From UBA9676 sp963741615 (GTDB lineage: Bacteria; Actinomycetota; Actinomycetes; Streptosporangiales; Streptosporangiaceae), in NCBI GenBank assembly GCA_963741615.1, contig CAVUIU010000026.1, positions 1 to 64,000 of the forward strand: 64,000 bases of DNA, read 5' to 3'. The position numbers and the translations under genes were made by a program. Numbering within the stretch: the first letter of the stretch is position 1; every line of letters starts with the position of its first letter. Shown here in pieces: positions 42,517-50,627 of the stretch. The notes beneath the pieces are model-generated. The model was not told the DNA's origin and did not search any database. It worked only from the letters and a program-made list of their open reading frames with translations.

Positions 42517-43953
42517 CTACCAGCTGGTCGGGAGCGGCATGCCCTCGCTGTAGCCGGCCGCGCTCTGCACCCCTACCAGCGCCCGCTCATGGAGCTCGGC
42601 CAGGGTGCTGGCACCGGCGTACGCACAGGCACTGCGCAGCCCGGCGGTGATCTGGTCGATCAGGTCCTCCACCCCCGGGCGCTGCGGGTCCAGGTACATG
42701 CGGGCGGCCGAGATGCCCTCCTCGAACAGTTCCTTGCGGGCGCGCTCGAAAGGCGAATCGGCCACCGCCCGGAGCCGGACCGCACGGGCCGAGGCCATCC
42801 CGAAGCTTTCCTTGTAGAGCCGGCCGTCGGCGTCGCGGAAGGGGTCACCGGGTGACTCGTAGGTGCCGGCGAACCACGATCCGATCATGACGTTGGCGGC
42901 CCCGGCCGCCAACGCTAGCGCGACGTCCCTCGGGTGCCGCACGCCGCCGTCCGCCCAGACGTGCGCTCCCAGCCGGCGCGCCTCCTGCGCACACTCCAGC
43001 ACGGCGCTGAACTGCGGCCGCCCCACCCCGGTCATCATCCGGGTGGTGCACATCGCGCCCGGCCCCACGCCTACCTTCACGATGTCGGCGCCGGCGCCCA
43101 CCAGGTCCCGCACACCCTCGGCGGTGACCACATTGCCCGCCGCGACCGGCACCGGGGGGCCGATGGCGCGGACCGCCCGCAGGGCGCTGATCATCTTGTC
43201 CTGGTGCCCGTGAGCGGTGTCCACCACGAGGATGTCCACCCCGGCGGCGAGCAGTTGCTTCGCCTTCGCGGCGACGTCACCGTTGATACCGACGGCGGCG
43301 CCGATCCGCAGCCGTCCCGCCTGGTCGGTGGCTGGCTGGTAGAGCGTCGCCCGCAGCGCGCCGGTCCGGGTCAAGATGCCGACCAGCCGGCCGCCGGAGT
43401 CGACCACGGGGGCCAGCCGGTGCCTGCCCTCATGGAGCATGCCGAACGCATGCTGCGGGTCGGTGCCGGCCTCCAGCGTCAGCAGGTCGGTGGACATGAC
43501 CTGGCGGAGCTGGGTGAACCGGTCCACGCCCTGGCAGTCCCCCTCGGTGACCACCCCGAGCGGGCGGCCGTCCCCGACGACCACGACCGCGCCGTGGGCC
43601 CGCTTGGGGAGCAGGCTCAGCGCCTGGCCGGTGGTGTCGCTGGGGCCGAGGGTGATGGCGGTGTCGTGGACCAGGTCGCGGCCCTTGACCCAGGACACCA
43701 CCTCGGCGACGACGTCGATCGGGATGTCCTGCGGAAGGATGGCGATGCCGCCGCGGCGGGCGACCGTCTCGGCCATCCGGCGGCCCGACACCGCCGTCAT
43801 GTTCGCCACCACCACCGGGATGGTGGTGCCGCTCCCGTCGCTGGTCGCCAGGCTCACATCCAGCCGGGACTCCACCGATGACAGGCGCGGGACGAGGAAA
43901 ACGTCGCTGTAGGTCAGGTCGTGCGGCACGGCCTGGCGGGAAAGGAATCGCAC
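42517..43953 (-). CDS. guaB1: GuaB1 family IMP dehydrogenase-related protein (GMP reductase type)
   Basis: A ~478-aa TIM-barrel enzyme with two CBS domains (about residues 95-210). The catalytic Cys loop is GVGPGAMCTTRMMTGVGRP and the flap/anchor MIGSWFAGTYESPGDPFRD is present. Actinobacterial GuaB1 is a paralogue of IMP dehydrogenase; mycobacterial GuaB1 has been shown to act as a GMP reductase (GMP to IMP, purine salvage). It diverges from the folP2-like gene with a 96-bp gap. The start MRFLSRQAVPHDLTYSDVFL is typical. Confidence 0.92.
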   Translation of the reverse strand: MRFLSRQAVPHDLTYSDVFLVPRLSSVESRLDVSLATSDGSGTTIPVVVANMTAVSGRRMAETVARRGGIAILPQDIPIDVVAEVVSWVKGRDLVHDTAITLGPSDTTGQALSLLPKRAHGAVVVVGDGRPLGVVTEGDCQGVDRFTQLRQVMSTDLLTLEAGTDPQHAFGMLHEGRHRLAPVVDSGGRLVGILTRTGALRATLYQPATDQAGRLRIGAAVGINGDVAAKAKQLLAAGVDILVVDTAHGHQDKMISALRAVRAIGPPVPVAAGNVVTAEGVRDLVGAGADIVKVGVGPGAMCTTRMMTGVGRPQFSAVLECAQEARRLGAHVWADGGVRHPRDVALALAAGAANVMIGSWFAGTYESPGDPFRDADGRLYKESFGMASARAVRLRAVADSPFERARKELFEEGISAARMYLDPQRPGVEDLIDQITAGLRSACAYAGASTLAELHERALVGVQSAAGYSEGMPLPTSW

Positions 43954-44049
43954 CCGACCGATTCTGCCCGACGCGGCAGAGCAGCCGGTCCTGGCTCCCG
44001 GCCCGGGTAACGCGCCGGTCGCTCACCGCGGCGTCCTATCCTGCTGTCG

Positions 44050-44946
44050 GTGACCACCGAGCGCCCGGGCGCAGCACCCGCCGCGGGCCGGACGCTGCGG
44101 CTGGGAAGCCGGGAGTGGCCGCCAGGATCGTTTGGCATCATGGCCGTGATCAACCGGACCCCGGACTCCTTCTTCGATCACGGCACCACGTACGAGCTTG
44201 GTGCGGCCCTGGCCGCGGCGGACCGTGCGGTGGCCGACGGGGCCGCCATCCTGGACATCGGCGGGGTGAAGGCGGGCCCCGGCGAGCACGTGAGCGCGGC
44301 GGAGGAGATCCGCCGGGTGGCTGGCCTGGTGGCCGCCGTCCGTGCCCAGCACCCCAGGATGGTCATCAGCGTGGACACCTGGCGCGCGGAGGTGGCGGAG
44401 GCGGTCGCCAAGGCGGGCGCGGACCTGCTCAACGACGCGTGGGGTGGCGCCGACCCGGCGCTGGCGCGGGTCGCCGCCTGCTACGGCCTCGGGCTTGTCT
44501 GCTCGCACGCGGGGGGCCTGTCGCCGCGGACCCGGCCGCACCGGCCCGCCTATTCCGACGTGGTGGCGGAGGTCCGCGGCTATGTGACGGCGCAGGCGGA
44601 CCGGGCGGTCGCGGCGGGCGTGCGGCCCGATGGGATCGTCATCGACCCCGCGCATGACTTCGGCAAGAACACCTGGCAATCGCTGCAGCTGACCCGGCAG
44701 ACGGCCGATCTGGTGGCGACCGGCTGGCCGGTGCTCGTCGCGGTCTCGAACAAGGATTTCGTGGGGGAGACCCTCGGCCTGCCGGTCGCCGAGCGGGCCG
44801 AGGGCACGCTCGCGGCGCTGGCGGTGTGCGCGTGGGAGGGGGCGCGGCTGTTCCGCGTGCACGACGTGCGCGCCGCCCGCGACGCGCTCGCGGCGGTCGG
44901 GGCACTGCGGGCAGTGTCTAGGGGGAGTGGAAGGCCGCGAACATGA
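44050..44946 (+). CDS. folP2: FolP2-type dihydropteroate synthase homologue
   Basis: A ~298-aa DHPS-fold TIM barrel. MAVINRTPDSFFDHG replaces the usual MGIVNVTPDSFSDGG, and DIGGVKAGPGEHV, ISVDTWRAEVAEA, NDAWGGADPALA and CSHAGGLSPRTRP match the FolP2 branch typified by mycobacterial FolP2. Members of that branch lack the consensus pterin-binding residues and appear not to make dihydropteroate, so a folate role is doubtful. GTG start. The 3' end overlaps the convergent TetR gene by 29 bp. Confidence 0.85.
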   Translation: MTTERPGAAPAAGRTLRLGSREWPPGSFGIMAVINRTPDSFFDHGTTYELGAALAAADRAVADGAAILDIGGVKAGPGEHVSAAEEIRRVAGLVAAVRAQHPRMVISVDTWRAEVAEAVAKAGADLLNDAWGGADPALARVAACYGLGLVCSHAGGLSPRTRPHRPAYSDVVAEVRGYVTAQADRAVAAGVRPDGIVIDPAHDFGKNTWQSLQLTRQTADLVATGWPVLVAVSNKDFVGETLGLPVAERAEGTLAALAVCAWEGARLFRVHDVRAARDALAAVGALRAVSRGSGRPRT

Positions 44947-45811
44947 TCGCGGTGAGCCTGTCCACCATCTCCTCCCTGGGCAGTCTCACCTCCACGCTGA
45001 GCAGGTAGTTCACCCGCTCCAGCATCATCAGGCAGGCCACCGCGGTGAGTTCCGCGTGCCCGGCCGGTGCGGCCGCCTCGCCGTCGGCTTGCGCCTGGCC
45101 GTCGGCTTGCGCGTCGCCGTCCGCGCGGCCGGCCTCCCGCGCCTCGCCGTCACCGGCCGCCCGCCCGCCGCTGCCCACCTGGTGCCCGCCTGCCTGCCCG
45201 TCATCGCCCGCGGCCGGGCCGGGAGCCCGCCAGAGTGGTGAGGCGGCGGTCATCCCCTGGGTCATGGCCTCGGCGAGCCGGAAAAACAGCTGCAGCCCGT
45301 CGCCCCAGACCGCCTCGCCGACCAGTTCAGCCTGGCTGAGGATCCTGATCACCGCGGCATGCGCGGCGTACGTCTCGCAGAACGTGTGGACCCACTCGCG
45401 CAGCGCCGCCCGCCCGGTGTCGTTGCGGGTGACCACCGGGAAAGCGTCGGTGATCACGGCCATGTCGTCCAGGGCGTCCCGCAGCAGGGTCTTGAAGATG
45501 TCGTCCTTGTTCGAGAAGTACAGGTAGAACGTGCCGTGCGAGGTCCGGGCGCGGCGGACGATGTCATCCACCCGGACCGCCTGGAACCCGCGTTCATCGA
45601 ACTCGGCCAGGCCGGCCTCCAGCAGCCTGCGCACCGTCTGGCGGCCCTGCGCGCGCAGCTCACGGTCCTGGGCCGGCCTGCCGCCGCCGAGCGACGGACG
45701 CTTCTGCCTGCCCGCGGCGGCCTGGTTCCTGGCGGCAGGCGCTGCTTCCTTGGCGGCTGGTTGCCCCTCCGCCTGCGCAGGCACAACGCCGGGGGAGGCT
45801 TTCCGAGTCAT
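44918..45811 (-). CDS. TetR family regulator with low-complexity insert
   Basis: A ~297-aa regulator, longer than the usual 190-220. Residues 1-50 are Ala/Pro/Lys-rich. The HTH (VDDIVRRARTSHGTFYLYFSNKD, near 80-100) is clear. The ligand domain is split by a Gly/Ala/Asp-rich insert (DAQADGQAQADGEA region) encoded by an 18-bp slippage-type repeat at about 45078-45130. The C-terminus (YLLSVEVRLPREEMVDRLTAIMF) closes the domain. No obvious target; it lies downstream of the MFS transporter on the same strand and may be co-regulated. Confidence 0.85.
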   Translation of the reverse strand: MTRKASPGVVPAQAEGQPAAKEAAPAARNQAAAGRQKRPSLGGGRPAQDRELRAQGRQTVRRLLEAGLAEFDERGFQAVRVDDIVRRARTSHGTFYLYFSNKDDIFKTLLRDALDDMAVITDAFPVVTRNDTGRAALREWVHTFCETYAAHAAVIRILSQAELVGEAVWGDGLQLFFRLAEAMTQGMTAASPLWRAPGPAAGDDGQAGGHQVGSGGRAAGDGEAREAGRADGDAQADGQAQADGEAAAPAGHAELTAVACLMMLERVNYLLSVEVRLPREEMVDRLTAIMFAAFHSP

Positions 45812-45870
45812 GATCGCAGACTAACGTGGCCGGGGCCCGGCCTGCCGGGTTTATCCGTCCTGGGGGCCTG

Positions 45871-45918
45871 GTGCCGCCCGGAAGATGCTGGGCGGCACGG
45901 GTGCCGGCCAAGGCCGGC
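45871..45918 (-). terminator. Two-hairpin terminator between MFS and TetR genes
   Basis: Perfect 9-bp arms GTGCCGCCC (45871-45879) and GGGCGGCAC (45890-45898) form one hairpin, and GCCGGC-CAAG-GCCGGC (near 45903-45918) forms a second. Both follow the MFS stop at 45954 on the minus strand. The region also precedes the TetR start in the opposite sense of reading order and likely separates the two transcripts. Confidence 0.55.
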
Positions 45919-45953
45919 GGTGGCCCGTCCGGCAGCCGGTGTCCGCCGCATCC

Positions 45954-47327
45954 CTACTCCTCCCCCGTCCCCTGACGGTCTGTCCCCCCCACCCTCGTAC
46001 CCGCGATCGGGTGCCCGCTCCCCTCCGCCGGGCGCCTCAGCCGGCCCAGCCCGGCAACGCTGGTCAGCACCGCCCCGGACCCGCAGGCGGCGGCGAGCAG
46101 ATAACCCCAGCGGGCGCCGTGGGCATCGATCAGGTGACCGGCCAGCGGAGAGCCGGTCGCCACTCCCACCGAAATCGCCGACGAGAGCCAGGTCATGCCC
46201 TCGGTCCGCCGCTCCGGCGGGGCCTGCCGCTCGATCAGGCTGTAACCGGCGATCAGGGTCGGCGAGATACTCAGCCCCGCGACGACTATCACCGCGAACA
46301 GGGCCGTGAGCCCTGGCAGGAGCCAGAATGTCGCCACCCCCGCCACGGCGCAGGCCAGGGAGGCGGCGAACCGCCGCTCCAGCGGCGCCCGCCAGTGGCG
46401 GGTCCCGTACCACAGCCCGCCGACGGCGCTGCCCAGCGCATAGGTACCGAGCACCACCCCGGCCACCGCGGGGTGCCCGTGCCCGGCAGCGAAGGCAACC
46501 GTGCTCAGGTTGACGGTCGCGAACATGGCGCCAAGGAACCAGTACACCGGGACCAGCGTCACCAGTCCGGGCACAACGGCCCAGGTGCGTGAACGGCGCG
46601 GTCGTGGCGCCGCCGGGTCCTGGCCCGCCACGGCGGGCCAGGGTGCCGGGCTGCGCGGCGGTGGCTGGGTCCGGCGCTGGGCGGCGAGCAGCAGCGTCCC
46701 CGTGACGCACAGCACCATCGCGACACCCACGCCGGCGGCCGGGTACACGCCGGTGGCGAGAATCACCACCAGTGCCGGGCCCACCACGAAGATGATCTCG
46801 TCGGCGACCGATTCCAGCGAGAAGGCGGTGTGAAGGCGGCCGGTCCCCGCCAGCAGCACGCTCCACCGGGCCCGGACCATCGAACCCACCGACGGCATGG
46901 TGGCGCCCGCGAGCGCACCGGGCACCATGACCGCCACCAGCGGCGCCCGGATTTCAGCCATCACCATGAAGGCGGCGGTCGCGACCGCGAAGACCGCCAC
47001 CTGCGGCCGCAGCACCCGCCGCTGGCCGAACCTGTCGCTGAGCCGGGCGAATTGCGGCGCACCCAGCGCGTAACTTACGGCGCCAGCCGCAGCCACCAGC
47101 CCCGCCAGGCCGTACCTGCCCGTGACAGCGGCGATCAGCAGCACGGTGCCCAGGCTGAACATCGACATCGGCATCCGGGCGAGGAAGCCCGCCGCGGAGA
47201 AGGCCAGGGCGCCGGGCAGCCGCAGGATCTCCAGATAGGGATTGGCGGGCCGCCCGCCACCGGGTCCGCCGGATCGTCCGCGACGGCCCCCGTCGTCCTG
47301 GCCGGGCCGCGTCCGGGCCTGCGTCAT
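45954..47327 (-). CDS. MFS transporter
   Basis: A ~457-aa major facilitator with twelve hydrophobic segments. The loop SDRFGQRRVLRP between helices 2 and 3 is the family Asp-Arg motif, and a Gly/Pro-rich cytosolic loop follows helix 6. The N-terminus is Arg/Gly-rich. ATG 47327 fits family length; longer in-frame starts run into the neighbouring divergent gene's promoter. No specific substrate can be given; sugar-efflux or drug-efflux families are closest by appearance. Confidence 0.85.
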   Translation of the reverse strand: MTQARTRPGQDDGGRRGRSGGPGGGRPANPYLEILRLPGALAFSAAGFLARMPMSMFSLGTVLLIAAVTGRYGLAGLVAAAGAVSYALGAPQFARLSDRFGQRRVLRPQVAVFAVATAAFMVMAEIRAPLVAVMVPGALAGATMPSVGSMVRARWSVLLAGTGRLHTAFSLESVADEIIFVVGPALVVILATGVYPAAGVGVAMVLCVTGTLLLAAQRRTQPPPRSPAPWPAVAGQDPAAPRPRRSRTWAVVPGLVTLVPVYWFLGAMFATVNLSTVAFAAGHGHPAVAGVVLGTYALGSAVGGLWYGTRHWRAPLERRFAASLACAVAGVATFWLLPGLTALFAVIVVAGLSISPTLIAGYSLIERQAPPERRTEGMTWLSSAISVGVATGSPLAGHLIDAHGARWGYLLAAACGSGAVLTSVAGLGRLRRPAEGSGHPIAGTRVGGTDRQGTGEE

Positions 47328-47431
47328 AGTCGGTTTCCTCCCGTTTGACGGTATCGGGTCGTTCCGTGTGCCCGCTTGCTGGCGGGGACCCCCCTTCAGC
47401 CGCGGCGACCCTCCGGTTAGGGTTGTTCGCG

Positions 47432-48619
47432 ATGAGTCGCCTTCCGCGGCGCTGGCCGCCGCGCCCGGCTGCCGCTGGCCTCCGCGCGTGGCGCGGTGCG
47501 GCGGTCTACGGGGCGATGGCCGGGGTACTGGCCACGGCACCGTTCGCGCTGGGGCCCAACCCGCCCGGTTCCGTCCCCTCGCCGGCCAGCACGGCGCATG
47601 CCAGCACGGGGCATGCCAGCACGGGGCATGCCAGCACGGGGCATGCCAGCCCGGCCCGGGCCGGCACAGGCCCCGGGTTCGGGCAGATCGTCCTGCCTGA
47701 CCTCGCCGTGATCGAGCCGCACGGCATCAGCGCCGCCCACGTCGCCCGGCTGGGGAAACTGCGCGGGGTGCGGGATGTGCTCGCGCTGGACGGTGCCGCG
47801 ATCACCGTCGGCGGCCGTGGGGTCAACGTGATCGGGGTGAACGCCCAGCAGTTCCGGTCCTGGACCCCGCTGGCCACCGCCTCCGACCAGCGGCTGTGGA
47901 CGGCACTGGCCAAGGGGGACTTCGTCTCATCCGGCAGCGCCCGTCACCTGCTGCGGCTGCGCGGCGGGATCCGCTACCAGCTCGCGGGCGCTTCTCGCGT
48001 CACCCTGGCCTACGGCGGTGCCGCCGCCTTCGGGATCGCCGGCGTCAACCTGGTCGTCAGCAGCAAGGTCTCGGCCTCACTCGGGCTCATCCACCAGGTG
48101 GCAGCCCTGATCAGCGCGCCCGGCGTCGCGATGCCGGCTCTTCGGCATGAGGTCGGGGCGCTGCTGGGGAGCGGCGGGAAGGTGATCAGCCTGCGTGCGC
48201 CGCAGCTTCCGGTGGACGCGGCGGCCTCCCGCGGCAAGCCGGGCAGCTACCTGGAGCTGTTCCGCGCGTCGGCGGCCCGCTACTGCCCGGGCATGTCCTG
48301 GACCGTGCTCGCGGCCATCGGCCAGGTCGAGAGCGGGGACGGGGCGAACAACGGCCCGTCCCCGGCCGGCGCGATCGGGCCGATGCAGTTCCTGCCCTCG
48401 ACCTGGCGGGTGTGGGGGATCACCGCGTTCGGTGAGCCGGGGCCGCCGAACGTGATGGATCCCTATGATGCGGTTCCGTCGGCTGCCCGGTACCTGTGCG
48501 CGGCGGGGGCCGGCAGCCCGGCCGGGCTGGCGCGTGCCGTCCTCGCCTACAACCACGCCGGCTGGTATGTGACCGAAGTGCTCGCGCTCGCCCGGCAGTA
48601 CGCGCAGGTCTACGGCTGA
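47432..48619 (+). CDS. Lytic transglycosylase (SLT domain), secreted or membrane-anchored
   Basis: A ~395-aa cell-wall hydrolase. The basic N-terminus and hydrophobic stretch YGAMAGVLATAPFAL form a signal or anchor. A tandem HASTG repeat follows, then a mixed beta domain with no clear family (about 100-270), and a C-terminal SLT domain with the catalytic Glu in IGQVESGDGA, GAIGPMQFLPSTW and VLAYNHAGWYV. It cleaves peptidoglycan between MurNAc and GlcNAc. ATG 47432; an earlier TTG-type start is less likely. Confidence 0.86.
   Translation: MSRLPRRWPPRPAAAGLRAWRGAAVYGAMAGVLATAPFALGPNPPGSVPSPASTAHASTGHASTGHASTGHASPARAGTGPGFGQIVLPDLAVIEPHGISAAHVARLGKLRGVRDVLALDGAAITVGGRGVNVIGVNAQQFRSWTPLATASDQRLWTALAKGDFVSSGSARHLLRLRGGIRYQLAGASRVTLAYGGAAAFGIAGVNLVVSSKVSASLGLIHQVAALISAPGVAMPALRHEVGALLGSGGKVISLRAPQLPVDAAASRGKPGSYLELFRASAARYCPGMSWTVLAAIGQVESGDGANNGPSPAGAIGPMQFLPSTWRVWGITAFGEPGPPNVMDPYDAVPSAARYLCAAGAGSPAGLARAVLAYNHAGWYVTEVLALARQYAQVYG
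47586..47655 (+). repeat. 15-bp tandem coding repeat (HASTG units)
   Basis: Four near-identical 15-bp units (GCATGCCAGCACGGG) encode HASTG pentapeptides after the signal/anchor. They make a flexible linker in the lytic transglycosylase; unit copies differ by no more than one or two bases. Confidence 0.88.
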
Positions 48620-48668
48620 CCCGCCCGGCCCGGCCGCCGGTGGCCGCCGGTGCTGGTTGGATAGTCGC

Positions 48669-49763
48669 ATGGCAGGCTACGACGCGTTCGTACTGGTTTC
48701 CTTCGGCGGGCCCGAAGGACCGGCGGACGTCATGCCATTCCTGGAGAACGTCACCCGCGGCCGGGCCGTGCCGCGCGAGCGGCTGGCCGAGGTGGCCCGC
48801 CACTACGACCGGTTCGGCGGGGTCAGCCCGATCAGCCAGCAATGCCGGGATCTGCTCGCGGCCATCGAGAAGGACTTCGCCGTCAGCGGGCTGGACCTGC
48901 CGCTGTACTGGGGCAACCGGAACTGGCACCCCTATCTTGCGGACACGGTGGCCGCCATGGCCGCGGACGGGGTACGCCACGCGCTCGCCTTCGTGACCTC
49001 GGCCTACGGGTCCTACTCCAGTTGCCGGCAGTACCTCGACGACATCGAGGCGGCCCGGGCGCGGGCAGGCCGCGACGCCCCCCGGATCGACAAGATCCGG
49101 CACTTCTTCAACCACCCGGGGTTCATCGGCCCCTTCGCGGAGTCCACCAGGGCGGCCATCGAGTCGCTGCCGCCGGCCGTGGCGCCCGGTGCGCACCTGG
49201 TGTTCACGGCGCACAGCGTGCCGGAGTGGATGGCGGCGGCGAGCGGGCCGGCCGGTGACCTGTACCCGGCTCAGCTGGCTGAGGCGGCGCGCCTGGTCGC
49301 GGGGCAGGTGGCAGCCGCCGACGGCCGCGACCGGCCCTGGCGGCTGGTCTACCAGAGCCGGAGCGGCGCGCCGTCAACGCCATGGCTCGGCCCGGACGTG
49401 TGTGACCACCTGGCCGGCCTCGCCCGGGACGGGGCGCCGGGCGCCGTCCTCGTCCCGGTCGGCTTCGTCTCCGACCACCTGGAAGTCGTCTTCGACCTCG
49501 ACGTTGAGGCCGCGGCGGCGGGCCAGCGGCTCGGCCTCCCGCTGGCGCGGGCCGCGACTCCGGGCACCCACCGCCGTTTTGTCTCCATGATCACGGAACT
49601 GGTGCGCGAACGTGCGGGTGCAGGGGCCCGCGGCGGCGGGGAGCGGCCGGCGCCCCCCTGCGCGCTCGGCGCCCTTGCGCCGGGGCCGGATATGTGCCCG
49701 AACGCATGCTGCCGCCCTGACCCGGCTGCGCGCGGCGGGGGCCGGCCCGGGGGAAGCGCGTGA
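48669..49763 (+). CDS. cpfC: Coproporphyrin ferrochelatase (CpfC/HemH)
   Basis: Inserts ferrous iron into coproporphyrin III, the actinobacterial and firmicute heme route. The N-terminal LVSFGGPEGPADV, active-site His in FTAHSVPEW and the acidic residue in FVSDHLEVVFDLD are conserved. Four cysteines, one in SSCRQYLDD and three in the C-terminal CALG...CPNACC tail, suggest the [2Fe-2S] cluster seen in mycobacterial ferrochelatase. ATG 48669 is chosen. The C-terminus is Arg/Gly-rich and overlaps the next gene by 4 bp (GTGA). Confidence 0.92.
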   Translation: MAGYDAFVLVSFGGPEGPADVMPFLENVTRGRAVPRERLAEVARHYDRFGGVSPISQQCRDLLAAIEKDFAVSGLDLPLYWGNRNWHPYLADTVAAMAADGVRHALAFVTSAYGSYSSCRQYLDDIEAARARAGRDAPRIDKIRHFFNHPGFIGPFAESTRAAIESLPPAVAPGAHLVFTAHSVPEWMAAASGPAGDLYPAQLAEAARLVAGQVAAADGRDRPWRLVYQSRSGAPSTPWLGPDVCDHLAGLARDGAPGAVLVPVGFVSDHLEVVFDLDVEAAAAGQRLGLPLARAATPGTHRRFVSMITELVRERAGAGARGGGERPAPPCALGALAPGPDMCPNACCRPDPAARGGGRPGGSA

Positions 49764-50593
49764 CCGACACCCCCCGGACCCTGCTCGGCCTGGCCTGTGC
49801 GGCCGCCGAGGAAGCAGGCCGGATGCTGCACGCCCGGCGGCCCCCGGGCGGGGCGGGCCGGCCGGAGGTGGCCGGCACCAAGTCGAGCCCGACCGATGTG
49901 GTCACCGAGATGGACCGGGCGGCCGAGGCGCTGATCACCGGGCGGCTGCGGGCACAGCGGCCGGGCGACGCCTTCCTCGGCGAGGAGGGCGGTGAGTCGG
50001 GCCGGGGGCGGGTGCGATGGATCATCGACCCGCTGGATGGCACCGTCAACTACCTCTACGGGCTGGCGGACTGGGCGGTCAGCATCGCCGCCGAGGTGGA
50101 CGGAACGGTGGTCGCCGGGGTGGTGACCGTCCCGGCCCGGGATGAGGTCTTCACCGCCGTCTCCGGCGGGGGGGCCTGGCTGCGGCCGGCGGGCTGGCCA
50201 CCCGTCTCGTTGCGCTGCAACACCGGGGTCGCGCTGGCGGAGGCGCTGGTGGCCACCGGGTTCGGGTATACGGCCGGCCGGCGGAAAGTGCAGGGTGAGG
50301 TGGTCGCCGCGCTCCTGCCCCGGGTGCGTGACATCCGCCGGGGGGGCTCCTGCGCCGTGGACCTGTGCTCGGTCGCGGCAGGCCGGGTGGACGCCTACTA
50401 CGAACGGGGCGTGAACTACTGGGATTACGCCGCCGGCGGCCTGGTGGCCACCGAGGCCGGGGCGCGGCTGGGCGGGCTGGCGGGCAGGCCGGCGGGCCCG
50501 GAGCTGGCGATCGCGGCCGAGCCCGTGCTCTTCGGCGAGCTGCAGGGTCTGCTCGCCGGCCTGCACCCCGACCATGACGCGGACGAGCGGTAG
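49760..50593 (+). CDS. Inositol monophosphatase family phosphatase
   Basis: A ~277-aa Mg-dependent phosphatase. Metal and active-site motifs: FLGEEGGES, WIIDPLDGTVNYLYG and near the C-terminus NYWDYAAGGLVATEAGA. Substrate could be inositol phosphate, or histidinol phosphate or another sugar phosphate. Start overlaps the ferrochelatase stop by 4 bp, implying co-transcription, although no shared pathway is obvious. Confidence 0.9.
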   Translation: MTDTPRTLLGLACAAAEEAGRMLHARRPPGGAGRPEVAGTKSSPTDVVTEMDRAAEALITGRLRAQRPGDAFLGEEGGESGRGRVRWIIDPLDGTVNYLYGLADWAVSIAAEVDGTVVAGVVTVPARDEVFTAVSGGGAWLRPAGWPPVSLRCNTGVALAEALVATGFGYTAGRRKVQGEVVAALLPRVRDIRRGGSCAVDLCSVAAGRVDAYYERGVNYWDYAAGGLVATEAGARLGGLAGRPAGPELAIAAEPVLFGELQGLLAGLHPDHDADER

Positions 50594-50627
50594 CTCACTG
50601 CCAGCCCGGCGCCAGCAGGGGCGATCA

